This document shows, piece after piece, positions 25,083 to 36,300 of a stretch of DNA of 64,000 nucleotides; the first letter of the stretch is position 1, and the number at the start of each line of letters is the position of its first letter. The position numbers and the translations under genes are program-made. This DNA comes from Xylophilus rhododendri (GTDB lineage: Bacteria; Pseudomonadota; Gammaproteobacteria; Burkholderiales; Burkholderiaceae_C): the NCBI RefSeq assembly GCF_009906855.1, contig NZ_CP047650.1:1116001-1180000 (forward strand), given 5' to 3'. The notes under the pieces were generated by a model. That model saw nothing but the letters and a program-made list of their open reading frames with translations, did no database searches and was not told where the DNA came from.

Positions 25083-25632
25083 GTTGCTTAGACGTTTTTC
25101 CGGCCCCGGGACCGAAGCGCTGGACGAATTCCACGCCCAGGCGTTCGCAGCAATGCTCCAGCCCGGCGCGCAATTCCTTCTCCACCGTGCGCACCGAAAC
25201 ACCGAAACGCAGGGCGATCTCCTGGTGCGGCACCTCGTCCACCCGCGAAGCGATCACGATGGCGCGGCGGCGGCGCGGCAGCTCGGCCAGGGCGCGGTCG
25301 AGCGCGCCGATCTCGCCGCGCGCCTCGGCGGTGCGGGCCGGGTCGGCCATCTCGTCGGCCATGTCGTAGAGCTCTTCCACCTCGGAGGTGCTGAGCAGAC
25401 GGGCGCGGGTCTTGCGCTGGTCCTCGGCGATGTTCAACGCGATGCGGAACAGGTAGGCCGAGGGGAAACGCGCGGCCGGCCGCTCGGCCATGGCCTCCAC
25501 CCGCAGATAGGTTTCCTGCAGCGCGTCGTGGGCCAGGTCCTCCGAGCCCAGGCGCAGGCGCAAATGCCGGCGCAGCTGCGCGTAACGCGACAGGAACAGG
25601 GCTTGCAGCGCCGCCTTGAAGGATTCGGACAT
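25069..25632 (-). CDS. ECF sigma-70 factor (VreI/FecI-like)
   Basis: 187 residues, ATG 25632. Region 2 is at about residues 8-75 (FLSRYAQLRRHLRLRLGSEDLAHDALQ; SAYLFRIALNIAEDQRK). Region 4 is at about 110-165 (ALAELPRRRRAIVIASRVDEVPHQ; RFGVSVRTVEKELRAGLEHC). A short tail follows. It lies 5 bp after the STN/TonB_C gene and overlaps the anti-sigma gene, giving an STN-sigma-anti-sigma operon. The likely target is the exoprotein/transporter pair just downstream, which share a promoter block. Self-regulation is possible but no such block was found before the STN gene. Confidence 0.93.
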   Translation of the reverse strand: MSESFKAALQALFLSRYAQLRRHLRLRLGSEDLAHDALQETYLRVEAMAERPAARFPSAYLFRIALNIAEDQRKTRARLLSTSEVEELYDMADEMADPARTAEARGEIGALDRALAELPRRRRAIVIASRVDEVPHQEIALRFGVSVRTVEKELRAGLEHCCERLGVEFVQRFGPGAGKTSKQHDDA

Positions 25633-25637
25633 GGCGG

Positions 25638-26402
25638 CTAATGCCCTTCGGCGGACATATCCGCGCCGGGGCGCATCGCCGGCCGGCACTCGGCGCCCGG
25701 GTCGGGGCGCGGGGTGATCAGCAGGGTCAGCGGCTGCGGATAGGCCTGCTGCACCGGCCCGAGCGCGATCTTCTGCAGGGCGGCCACCACCGCCCGGTCG
25801 CGCGCGGCCTGGCCGCTGGATTCGAGCAGGCGCACCTTCTGCACCAGGCCCTGTTCGTCGATCCACAGCTGCACGCCCAGCCGGTAGCGGCCGAAGGCAT
25901 CCGGCTGCGCGGCACACAGCGCGCGGGTCACGGCCGACTGCAGCGTGGCGCCGAAACCGCTCTGGCGCAGGCTGCGCGGCGCGGTTTCGGGCTCGTCGTA
26001 CGGGGCGGGCGGGAACGGCGGCGCCTCGTGCTGGGGATCGTCGGGGATCAGCGTGAAGGCCCGCGGACCGGCATAACGCGGACGCAGGCCGCTGCCGGCC
26101 AGCAGCCGGCCCAGCGCCTCGCGTGCTTCGAATTCGCCGTGCACCGCCGAGGCGGCGCGCCCGGCGGAGACCTCGCTGGAGACCAGCACCGAATAGCCGC
26201 TCAAGGCGCCGAAAGCCACCAGGGCCGAGCCCAGCGGCTGCGCGGCCAGATCGAACACCAGGCGCGGCGCGGCGCTGTCGTCGTTGCCGGCCGCCGCCCC
26301 GCAGGCGCCCAGGCACACCAGCGTCAGCACGAGCTGGCGCAGCACCGCGCCGGGGCGCGTGTGGGCAAGAGGGGTGGAGACGAAATGTGGGCGGACAGGC
26401 AT
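25638..26402 (-). CDS. STN-domain / TonB C-terminal fusion protein (VreA-like), copy 2
   Basis: 254 residues from ATG 26402 ([19 protein letters not shown]...); an ATG 17 codons upstream is an alternative, and neither has a strong RBS. A hydrophobic signal ([19 protein letters not shown]) leads to an STN domain at about residues 48-120 ([40 protein letters not shown]). A TonB_C-like part lies at about 175-235 ([31 protein letters not shown]). Layout and ending match the protein at 468-1148, so the two are paralogues. By analogy with VreA it is the periplasmic signal receiver for the anti-sigma encoded in the same operon. Confidence 0.83.
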
Positions 26403-26484
26403 GGATCGGACGGCTGCGATCCATCCCCGGAAGACGGAAGTACGCCGCCGCATCCTAGGCAGGCTTGTTTACCGGGCGGTGACG

Positions 26485-26502
26485 CTGTCATGCATCTGCC
26501 AC
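26485..26502 (+). promoter_or_regulatory. Candidate Pho box (PhoB-binding site)
   Basis: CTGTCAT-GCAT-CTGCCAC: two 7-bp direct repeats with an 11-bp period, 7/7 and 6/7 against the CTGTCAT/C consensus. It lies in the divergent gap between the VreA-like gene (minus) and the small secreted protein (plus). Its orientation favours the plus-strand gene, whose ATG is 36 nt downstream. A weak -10 (TAGCGT) lies 10 nt after the box. It may serve both directions. In P. aeruginosa the vre and pdt genes respond to phosphate starvation. Confidence 0.6.
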
Positions 26503-26538
26503 ATGCAGGCCCTAGCGTGCAGCGATTTGCCGGCCACC

Positions 26539-26880
26539 ATGTCCCATCGCCTGAAGACCCTGTCCGCCGCGGCACTGCTTGCCCTCTGCCACGCGGCGCA
26601 TGCCCAGGCGCCCGCGCGGCAGGCGCCGTCCGGGGCGCAGGGCTGTGTCGAAGTGGAGGCCAACGGGCAGACGGTGCGCTCCCTGGGCTGCCTGTCGGAA
26701 AAACTCGCGCCCCCGGCCCAGGCCGCGCCCAGGCCAGGCGCGGCGACCGGCGCCGAGGCCCTGGTGCAGCAGCCCGGCAATGCGCTCGGTGTGTTCAACC
26801 GGGCGGCCACCGCCAACCGCATGGGGTCGAATTTCGGCGTGTCGGTGTATCCGCAGCGGCCGCCAGCCCCCGCCCGTTAG
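26539..26880 (+). CDS. Small secreted protein of unknown function
   Basis: 113 residues from ATG 26539, chosen because a typical signal peptide follows (MSHRLKTLSAAALLALCHA, ending AHA-Q). There is no clear RBS. The mature part is Pro/Ala/Gln-rich with two Cys (GCVEVEANGQTVRSLGC) that could form a disulphide, then a low-complexity stretch and an NRAATANRMGSNFG segment. No family is recognised. It is divergent from the VreA-like gene and lies directly behind a candidate Pho box, so phosphate-responsive expression is plausible. Its stop overlaps that of the convergent gene by two bases. Confidence 0.65.
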   Translation: MSHRLKTLSAAALLALCHAAHAQAPARQAPSGAQGCVEVEANGQTVRSLGCLSEKLAPPAQAAPRPGAATGAEALVQQPGNALGVFNRAATANRMGSNFGVSVYPQRPPAPAR

Positions 26881-27119
26881 ACGGGCGCCGAAAAACCCGC
26901 CCGGGGCGCCTGGCCCACGCCTTCGCCATGGGCCGCGAGTTTCAGGAGCGCGCCCAGGCCGGCCTGGAAAGCTTCCGGGTAGCTGCTGAAGGACTGATCG
27001 CCCTCCAGCAGCCGAACGTATTCGTGAGGCTCGAGCGACCCGTCCAGCAATATCCAGTGATAACCGCCAGGTTGCTGCCGTTCGACCGCGAGAGCCAGGT
27101 GCGTGGGATCAGAAGTCAT
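26877..27119 (-). CDS. Small hypothetical protein, 80 residues
   Basis: ATG 27119 (MTSDPTHLALAVERQQPGG). The start is chosen because upstream in-frame sequence looks non-coding and overlaps the promoter region of the giant gene. The visible pattern HLALAVERQQPGGYHWILLD, then EYVRLLEGDQSFSSYPEAFQ looks like a small alpha/beta domain of the kind found as single-copy hypotheticals in Burkholderiales. No signal peptide or membrane segment is seen. It is convergent with the secreted-protein gene, and a 7-bp inverted repeat spans the shared stop region (26871-26887). Confidence 0.6.
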   Translation of the reverse strand: MTSDPTHLALAVERQQPGGYHWILLDGSLEPHEYVRLLEGDQSFSSYPEAFQAGLGALLKLAAHGEGVGQAPRAGFSAPV

Positions 27120-27277
27120 GCGGGCAGTCTTGCAGAGGAATGTGACCATTGCCTGCGCATGCCCTGCCTGGCCGGCCTGCAATTCGTGCGCGGTACCACC
27201 CATCCCGGCAACTCCACCGGCGCACAAAGACAATTTCCCCAGCGGAACCTTTCCTTCTAATAGCGAGAATTTTGTGC

Positions 27278-27338
27278 TTCGTAATGCACGGGGGATATTC
27301 GCGTAGGCATATCGAATTTCAGCCATTGCTCGCAAAGT
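27278..27338 (+). promoter_or_regulatory. PIP box with matching -10 element (HrpX/HrpB-type promoter)
   Basis: TTCGT at 27278-27282, exactly 15 nt, TTCGC at 27298-27302, then exactly 30 nt to CAAAGT (27333-27338), which fits the YANNNT -10. This is the full TTCGB-N15-TTCGB-N30-32-YANNNT consensus of type III effector genes in Xanthomonas and plant-pathogenic Acidovorax. The ATG of the giant ORF lies 30 nt beyond the -10. Confidence 0.75.
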
Positions 27339-27368
27339 TAAGCCTCTTCATTCACCAGGCTTACTTCC

Positions 27369-30300
27369 ATGACCGCGGAATTCAACCCTTCCTCGTCTGC
27401 AAACAACAGTGCGGCACATTCGAGCATTTCAGCCTTGACGCTTTTGACCCAAAGTCTGCTCAGGCGAAATCAGAAGCAGCCGCAGGACACGCTGCAAACC
27501 GATTCGATCATCAAGGAACCCAATCTGCCGCCGCGCGAAATCAGCGAGGAAATGAATAAGCTGCTGAACCTGAAATCGACCGAAGCAAGCCATGAAAGCC
27601 TGCACCCGCCGGCCGAAGTTCCCGCGAACAGCGAATCGGATAAACCCCGCCACGGCAGATCGAGACGGGAACTGCGCGCCATGCAGGATCGCAACGGCCG
27701 GCACCATTACGTCACGGCCCAGGTAGAGGCTCAGCACGGCGGGCAGTTCGTGGAGTGGGCCACAGGCCTCTACCACTATTATCACAACGGTGTCCTGCAG
27801 GGGCAGACAAGCTATATCGTGGGCCTGGACGGTAGCATTTACCAGATTTTTGAACCGCAGCATGCCGGCCCGGCACCCGCCAGTGCTTATTCGCAAGGTC
27901 AAACCGGAATTCGAACAACGCAGGCTCCACCGCAAATCACCACCAGCCGAAATCCAAAGCTGCCATATTGGGGCCCGAATCAAAGCGACTTGCCAGGCGT
28001 CAGCACTCGAAAGCCAGGCCAGGCCGGCAATAACAATTTCGATGGGAACGCCGCCACGCGCGCCGGTGTATTCCAGAAATCAAGCCTGGCCGCACGCCAT
28101 TTTTCTACCAAGCGGCCTGCACCACTTTATCATTCGAAGTATGACGAAAACGGTCGACCCGTCGATGCGTCCCAGGAATACACCGGCGTCACCGACTATT
28201 ACGGCAGAACCGTCAAGACGCATGTTGTCGGTTACGACATGAATGGAAAAGAAATATTCGCCCACCTCGGACGCAGAAAACTCATCGGCATGCTGCCGAA
28301 TAAAACCGCCGTCTACGGCGATTACGAGCGTGTGCTGATCGGCTGGGATGAAAACAGGCGTCCGATGTACATGGGCGACAATCGTCCGCAAGGCACCATC
28401 GATCCCCAATATCTCGGCAGAACCGCCAGCACCCCGGCATATGGCAAGGGGTTTGAGTTCGCAGACACCAATTGGTGGGAACACAACTACACGACCACCA
28501 CCCGCGGACCACGCATCAATATCCCCACGTCCAGACCCAGCTACCTGAACCAATACGACAAGTACGGCCACGTCACTCGAGACCCGGAAACAGAGAAAAC
28601 AAGAGGGAGAGGCAGAAGCCGAGCCGGCCAGCACCAGCCAGCCGGCCCAGGCAATCCGGCCCCGATTCAAGGCCAGCAGCCGGGGCACAGACCGCCGGAC
28701 AACCGCGCGCCCCACTACGGCGAAAACAGCGACCCCGGCCATAAATATCGAAATCCGGCGGGTGGACACCTGCCGCAGCGCCACGGCAGCTCGAATCAGC
28801 TGGCCCGCTGGCAAGTGGCCAGACCCAAATATCCGCAATATTTTGTCTTCGAAGACATCATCTACAAGGGTGTCGATCAGATGTTTGCATCCGTCAGGAG
28901 CAAACGGCAAATCGGCGTGCGTTTCACGGAACTCGCAGCCCCACCGATCCCGACCGGAAACCAGAGCATCGACATTCAGGCCTGGACCGATTACGCGGCG
29001 CAGAACAACATCTATCAGATGCAACAAAGGCAATTCAGCAGCACGATCGAGAGCGAAAAGCCGCTGATGGACACCATCAAGACACTGGAAAGGGAAATGT
29101 TCGAAGCCGAACAGGCGCGGATGGAAAATGCGCAGCAAAAACGCGAAAGCGTGGATGAAACCGCGGTAGCCAAATTACCCGTCGCGTATTTCACATCCGA
29201 GACCATGGATGCGCTGCTGGAGGAAGTCCTGCCGAGATACCGGGACGCATATGGCAATGCATTGACCGAGGTGCAGGCCGAAGAAAGTTTTCACAACAAG
29301 ATCGCGGAAGATATAAAAACCAGGATCTTTCAATACTTCAGAAACCCCGAATCGGAACTCGAAAAGAAAATCATCCGCTTCATCAAGGCCTGCGCCGGAT
29401 TCAAGACCATCTTCGGAAAAAACGCATCTTTCGTATTCACCCCGACCTTGCAGAAGGGTTTGGTCGGCGAGTACCCACGCAACATCAGCCTGGAACTGCG
29501 TTATGCGCTCGCAGACAAGCTGCTCAATATCCAGTACAACCCCATCTACATCGCCGCCGGCCCTCCCGATCATCCTTATATCCATCTCTCCAACGCGTTC
29601 GTCCAGAAAATCGAAACGGAGCTGTACGATACCCAGACGATCGTCAATATTTATTACGACCCCGCCCATGCGGACGCGCTGACACGCGCATCCGAAGGCC
29701 TGGAGAAAACTGCCAAAACACGCATTGCCGATGAAATGATCGCGCGGCGAACTCCCGGTTTTCCCCTGGTACGTACCAGCAAGGCGTTTTTCACTCCGGA
29801 ATCCGGCAAATACTCCCCGGTGTCCATCAACACACTCGAAGAATATGAGCAGGTGGTGATCGCCTACGATCTGGAGCCCGGCGTATCGATTCGCGACGAA
29901 AGAGCGCCGCTGGAAGTATTGGCAAGAATGCCCTTCCAGCAGGCAGGGCAGGAATTGCGGAAAATATTCCTGCCGCTCAAATCCCGGCTGGACCGGGTAT
30001 TCGTCAGGTTCGCTGGAAAGGACTCCGCCGGCAATGCCACCGGCAAAATAGTCAGATGGAAGCCCGAGAGATCGGTCGGAGAGGAAGTGGCAAACTACTA
30101 TATCGACCCCTTGTACGGCTTCAATAAAATCGTCACCGCGATCATGGGGAAAGACAGAGGCGACCTTCACATGCTGATGCAATTCGCCGAACGCGAGTTC
30201 AACAGCATATCGGGCATCCATGCGCTTTGCGAGGCGTTGGAAGACTGTGAAACAAGGATGCTCGAAACCATTTACCACTCCAAAATAGCCTGGCATGTGG

Positions 30301-33300
30301 TGGGCGTCGCTGCGGAATCGGAAGAGGAATTCAGGCGCATGCCCGCCTACCGCATATGGGTGTTGTGCAAATATGCCATCTCGGCCCTGGACGACGGCAA
30401 AGGCGGCGTCACCCTGGCCATGGCGCGTTTCCTCACCGACATCGCCGAAGGAAACGAACGGGGCGATCTCGTCAGGATAGCCCTCAAGGAAATCAACCGC
30501 TTTTGCCTGGCCCAGGATCCCGAACAATGGCGAATCGCCGAGCAGGCCGATGAAAAGCTGGTGGAACTGCGCAACAGCGTCAGGGAAATAAAACTGCAGG
30601 ATCACATCGAAACCAGGCCGCAGATCGCCGAGCTGCTGAGCCGGATCGGGCAGTTGAATTTTGAAAGCCTGGTGGAAACCGACGATATTGTGAAAGCACG
30701 CCAGATCAGCCAGGAGGTGGGGTCGGCGCTGATCGACTTGATCATCACGGTGGTCTCCAGGGGCTCGCTGTTCCAGAGTTCCGCGCAGAACGCTGTCGAA
30801 ATCATCGACAACCACACCCTGGGTGTGATGAATTACGTGATTGCAGGATGCGTCGAGCATTTCGACAAGGTCCTCGGCGCGATTCCGGGCGCGGACAAAT
30901 ACATCACGACCGACGCCATCGAAAAAGTGATGGCGGAAATAGAAGCGAATTTCGACGCCAACGACAATCTGCTGGGGAAAACGGCCAGGATTTTCCGAGG
31001 CCATTTTGTCCAAAATATCAAGCAGATGTTCTGCATCCCCGGATCCTTCTCGCCCGCGGGGTTGATCTCGCTATTACCGCAGACCATCTTCAGCACGCTG
31101 AACGACCTGGTTTACCTGGACATGATCACCCACAACATAAAAGGCTACCGAAACATTTCCAGGGAACACGTCAACGCTCTGCAGCGCAAGTATTTCAACA
31201 GCCTCGCTGACAAAGGCCGGGAAGAATTGAAGGCCAATTTCAAGTGGGTTTATTATTCCCTGTGCAAGATCGGCGCGATCGAGGATTCTGAATTCCTGAC
31301 GAAATCCCAGCCCTTGTTCTTCGGTGAAAACTTCTTTTCGCTCCTGCAGGAGTACGTGGCAAGCACGACCGGCGAGGCGCCTCTGCCGGAACATCATCCG
31401 CTGGAGGCCATCACTGCGATGGCCGAATCAGGTGCCGGTGCCGAACCGCCTGCGGCCGATGCAGACCCAAACGCCGTCGACGACAAAAAACGCACCTTGG
31501 TCGATCCGGCGGACATCGTTCCCATACAGTCCTCCAACGTCATGTTGCAGGGCCAGGAGGCGTACGAGAAGAAGCATTTTCTTGTCGCGCAAATCTATAT
31601 CAGGCAAATAGCCGAGATCAAGCATCTGCGACCGACCGGCATGGAGTTTCCCGACGCCGATTACATCAACATGCTCGGCCCGCTGGATCCAGAGGTGGCG
31701 CAACTCAAAGCGACTTTCAACATGAGGGGCGGCACCGGCGGTTATCCGGCCTACGATGAATATATTCGAAAATTCACCATCACGACGACCAATGCCGCGG
31801 GTCAGCCGAGAGAAGTTAGTTTTGAAGTGACCTTGAAGTCCAACAATGTCGAATCGGCGCAGGAAGTCATTGCCGAGCAAATGCAGAAAAACCAGGAATT
31901 CATGGATTTTCTCGCCGACAAGAATAGAAAGGCGGCGGAATTCTGTGTGATTGCGGACGTCCGCAAATCCGGCGGCGGGCGCACACAGACCGTCGCAAGA
32001 CAAACGGTGAACCATGGAATCAGGTTCTTCGACGTTCAGGTGGATTACCAGGCTGTGCACAAGGTCAAGCAAGACGGATACCGTGCCGTGATCGGCGTCC
32101 TGCCTCGCTACAGCCCGGTCAACCCGACCAACCCGGAAGCGCTGGATTATTGCCGCCTGATGAACGATGGCCAGGTATTGCAGGAAGACAGATTCAAGGT
32201 GATAACTGAAGTACCGGACCGGGTGGTTTACATCAAGGGCAGAATGAAAGGCAGGCAGCGGGAATTATTCTATGACGAAAAGAACAATCTCATCACCACC
32301 CGCGAGGGGGGCACCCAACAATTCTCGAGCGTTGACAGCGATTTCACCCGGGAAGCCAGAATAGACCACGCAAGGAAACGCGGGTTCTTCACCGTCGACA
32401 CCGAGACTCACGTCGTACCCGTGGCCACCGAATTCGGCAAATTCAAGGTTTTTTCCAAGACACCTTTTATTTTCCGGGCGCTTGCGCCGATCGTGTCTCC
32501 CTTGATGACGCATACAGACGTGGAAACACTGAAAAGGGCTATTTGGGCCGGTCAATGGGTCGCCGATCGCGCAAGGACGGCACCTTTCATGGGCTTGGGA
32601 GTCGTCCATGTGGATATGACCAAGACCGCCTCCATGGGGCTTGGGTGGCCCTATGTTGAAGCGGGGGTGGTTGGCAGCGCGGTGGGCCAGACGACGCTGT
32701 ACGTCGATTTCGAAACCATATCCCTCATGCGGACCTCCATGGACGAGGCGGCCGCGGCCAGCGCGGCGTCGCGCGCCTTGCGAAACCGGGTGGCCGCCAA
32801 CCCTTTTTCGGAAAGGCCCACGGCGATCATGCAGTTTTTCTGGGATCACCTGCATGCACAGTTCAATATCCTGGCGACCTCGCTGACCGACGCCGTCAGA
32901 TTCGCCACTCCGGACATACGCTTCAACGAAATCATCAAGGCGGTATTTGCACCGCTGACGCCCTATGCAGACGTAGGTCAGTTGAAATCCCTGCTGCTGC
33001 CGTCCACTCAACAGCAGCTCCGGGCTGCAGCACAAGCTGCTTCAGCGCAGCCCAACAACGCCGCGGCTCAGGCTGCCGCCGTCAGCGCAACGCGTACCGT
33101 GCTGCGGCAAAATCTTTATGCAGCAGCCCTCAACAGTCCCGTCGCCGTGATGGATGCCATCGCGCGATTCGACGAAATGGTGTCGGGAATTTCCGCTGCC
33201 TTCGCACACGACACGCTTGATTTGGCGGTCAAACATGAAGCGGATCACGCGTCGAATAATCATGCCTTTACCATGAGCGCCTCAGACAAGGAATCGTTCT

Positions 33301-36300
33301 ACCAGGAGAAAATATTCTATTCGTTCGTCAAGAGTTTGCAGATCGCTGCCTATGGCATTGAAATGAGTACGGCCGTGGGGCTGAATCAGCAGGACGCCGT
33401 CGCCACGTTTTACGGCCACTTCGACAGCGCGCAGCACACAGCCCAGCGGTGGGGCTACGACGAATTCAACGAGGTGACAGCAGAACAGACGTCCATGGTT
33501 GGCGAAGTATGGGACAAGCTGAAGGTTCTGAGCCGGGCGAATCCGCAAGACTATGAAAGAAGGATCGACCAGATCACCAGGTCATTGATTAAAAATCCAA
33601 CACCACAGACCTTGAAGGAGTTGGGCGGTATTTTTGCCGTGGCCAATCGCCATCTGACCACCGGGGATCGGCATCAGCTCGCGGACACGGCATATGATTT
33701 TCTTTCGCAGAAAACACAGCGCGCCCTGCAGAATCTTCAGGACTTTACCCATGCCGTATATACACAAATCAAGATGTATGGCCAGGATCAAAATCGATAC
33801 ATCCAGCTATTAAGAAGCAACAACATCATCAAACAAGATTACGATGTGGAATGGCGCAGCGTCACCACATTCATCAAGGAGTTCGATTCGAGCCTGACCG
33901 CCATCAGAAACCTCGACCTGACAAGATGCTTCAGGGATATCAGGATGGTTTTCGACCCCGAGGATCTGCAGGTGAAAAAGCAACTGACCCGGATCGGAGG
34001 CAGGGCTTTTGCCACCATTTACAGCCGCGAGACCCAACAGCCTCTCTATACCGTTGCGCACCAGCTCGCCATCAGCATGGACAGGCAGTCGGGCAAGAAG
34101 ACGCTGCTGTTTGTATCGCCACTTCCGATCGCCCCGGCAGACCTGCTGCAAATGGTTGAAAGCACGCAGAGGGCGATGGCAAATCCGGGCTTTCCCGCAT
34201 TGATAGGATCGACCAAGGACTTCATGAAGAACGCGGATATATTGGTGAACCATGAGCCGAAGGTGTCCGGCAAGATACTTGACGCGAAGGCTTTCAAGCG
34301 CCTGTTCGAGACCAGCGCGACGGAAGTCGAATTGCGGCGATCCTTGAGTCACCACGATATTTCCTCCGCGCTGACGCCTCGCACCAGCGCCAGGATGTTC
34401 TGGGATTTCACCTTGGTAGAGCCGGCACGGAGCGCCGGCGGCACGGCGACGGCCGTGAAATATCAGTATTCCTCATATAAAGGCCGCACTTACAAGATAC
34501 ACGCGAAACGCCAGCTCGTGAACAGCGCGAGCGCCCAAAACACGGCTTTACCGACAAGCAGGCCCGTGGAGCTTCCCATCACCCCGGTGCTGGTGAAGGT
34601 TGAATATCTGAAACCCAACTCCACCGAAATCGGCAGATTCACTGTCGTTGGTGCCGATGCCAATGGCGAACCCGCCTTCTACGGCAAAAATCTCAGCACC
34701 GACAAGACAAAAATACGGGTGCTGCAACTGCTCTCAACAGTCAGCCGCGGGAAAGTCGACGATATCGTCAGCATGAAAAAACTGAACGCGGGCGAAAGCG
34801 ACTACCAGGATTTCATGAATAAATGGAACGCACGCAATGCACAATTCAAACTGAAACTGTCCAAAATCACAAGACTTGGCATGTTCGCGACTTTCATAGA
34901 ACGCCTGATGGAGGATTGCGACGTCTATTTTTCGCTCGGCGATGTCTCGTGGCGCCAGTTCATGAGCAGGACCGATCACAATATCGACAAGGTCATCGCG
35001 ATCATGCGGGCACTGGAGTTCAGGAAAGGGGCGGTCGAACGGCCGGATGGCCTGCCCTATATTCCACTCACCGACATCTACAATGTCATCGACGTGAATT
35101 TTCATCGATTCCAGACCCGCGCTTCCGCGCTCGACATGCTTTACGAACTCAGCATGCTGGAACTCGGCAATAACAAATGCGCCACCATTGCCGCGCCGAC
35201 CGAGGAGGATTTGCTCAATAAGATAGCGAATTATTGCCGCTCAGTGCAGTGCGAAGATGTCGACGATGAGACTTACCAACAATCAGCCGACGCCGGGAAA
35301 ACCTACAATAAAAACGCAGTGCGCATGCTGCGCCGATCCTACGGCCACTTCATCGGCCACGCCGCCCGGTTCAGCAGCAAATTGAATCCGGCATTCCATA
35401 CGGCCGTGGTGAAGCAGACCATGCAAAAAATGGAGGCCCAGGAGGCTCGTGCTGTTTCGCAGAACGACGAAATTCTGGAAAACCTGCTCGAGGTCTTGTT
35501 TCCCATTTACAACAGCGATGCGGACGAACGCAAGGCATACCTCTACGCCGGCATCAAGCTGTATTTGGAAAATCAGCGTTTGCCCTTGCTGGCAAGGTTC
35601 TTGAATGAAAAAGTGTTTTACGCGCTGGACCTGATGAGCCTGGCAGCCGACGAGTGGAAAGTGACCATTTCCTGGAGCGACGAGAAGATTCGCTTTGAAC
35701 ATGGCCCCCAGGGGTCGGTCGCGAGAACCATCTCTTTCATAGGGCTGATGACGACGTTTTCGCCAACTGACAGAAGGCAGTTCATGCGTGCATTCGAAGA
35801 GTGCCATGCATTACGCGGCCAGAAATTATTCCCGGAAGACAAAGGCGACAGTGAGGTGACCTATACACTCATTCCGGCCGTTTCCGGGCAGTTCAACGAG
35901 CGTTTCAAAATCAGTTCGACCTTGAAGACGACGCTCGACAGCCTCGCACTGAAGGATAGCGGCCTGGGGTATGTGCTGCCGGAGCTGGATGGCAGCGAGT
36001 CGACGGCGAGGAATGATCTCGATTACAAGGACCTGCGCAGAAAGTTCAACCTGGATAAATTGAGCACCTATGGGATAAATCGGCACCTGCAGACCAGGAA
36101 ATTCAATGCGAAAGATACGCAGGCCATGGCGAAAACGTTCAGCCTGTGGCTGCCCAGCAGCGAGATCGCACGACATTTCTATCACACGGGCTCTGAACAG
36201 GCGCCGTCGCAGGCGGCCCCCTTCACCTATCTGCCTGCCGATATGCAAAGGGATATCGGCCGGATGCAGGCAGCAGTGCGCAGTTTGCCGCAGGCTCTGC

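Noticed and set aside
26871..26887. Inverted repeat CGCCCGT/ACGGGCG over the convergent stop codons as a terminator
   Set aside because: The 7-bp stem has a 3-nt loop and no T-run on either strand; support is too thin for a terminator call.
33234..33248. HEADH, an HExxH-like zinc-protease motif near residue 1956 of the giant protein
   Set aside because: A charged Asp occupies a position that is normally uncharged in zincins, no third ligand is evident, and one such match is not surprising in 3214 residues.
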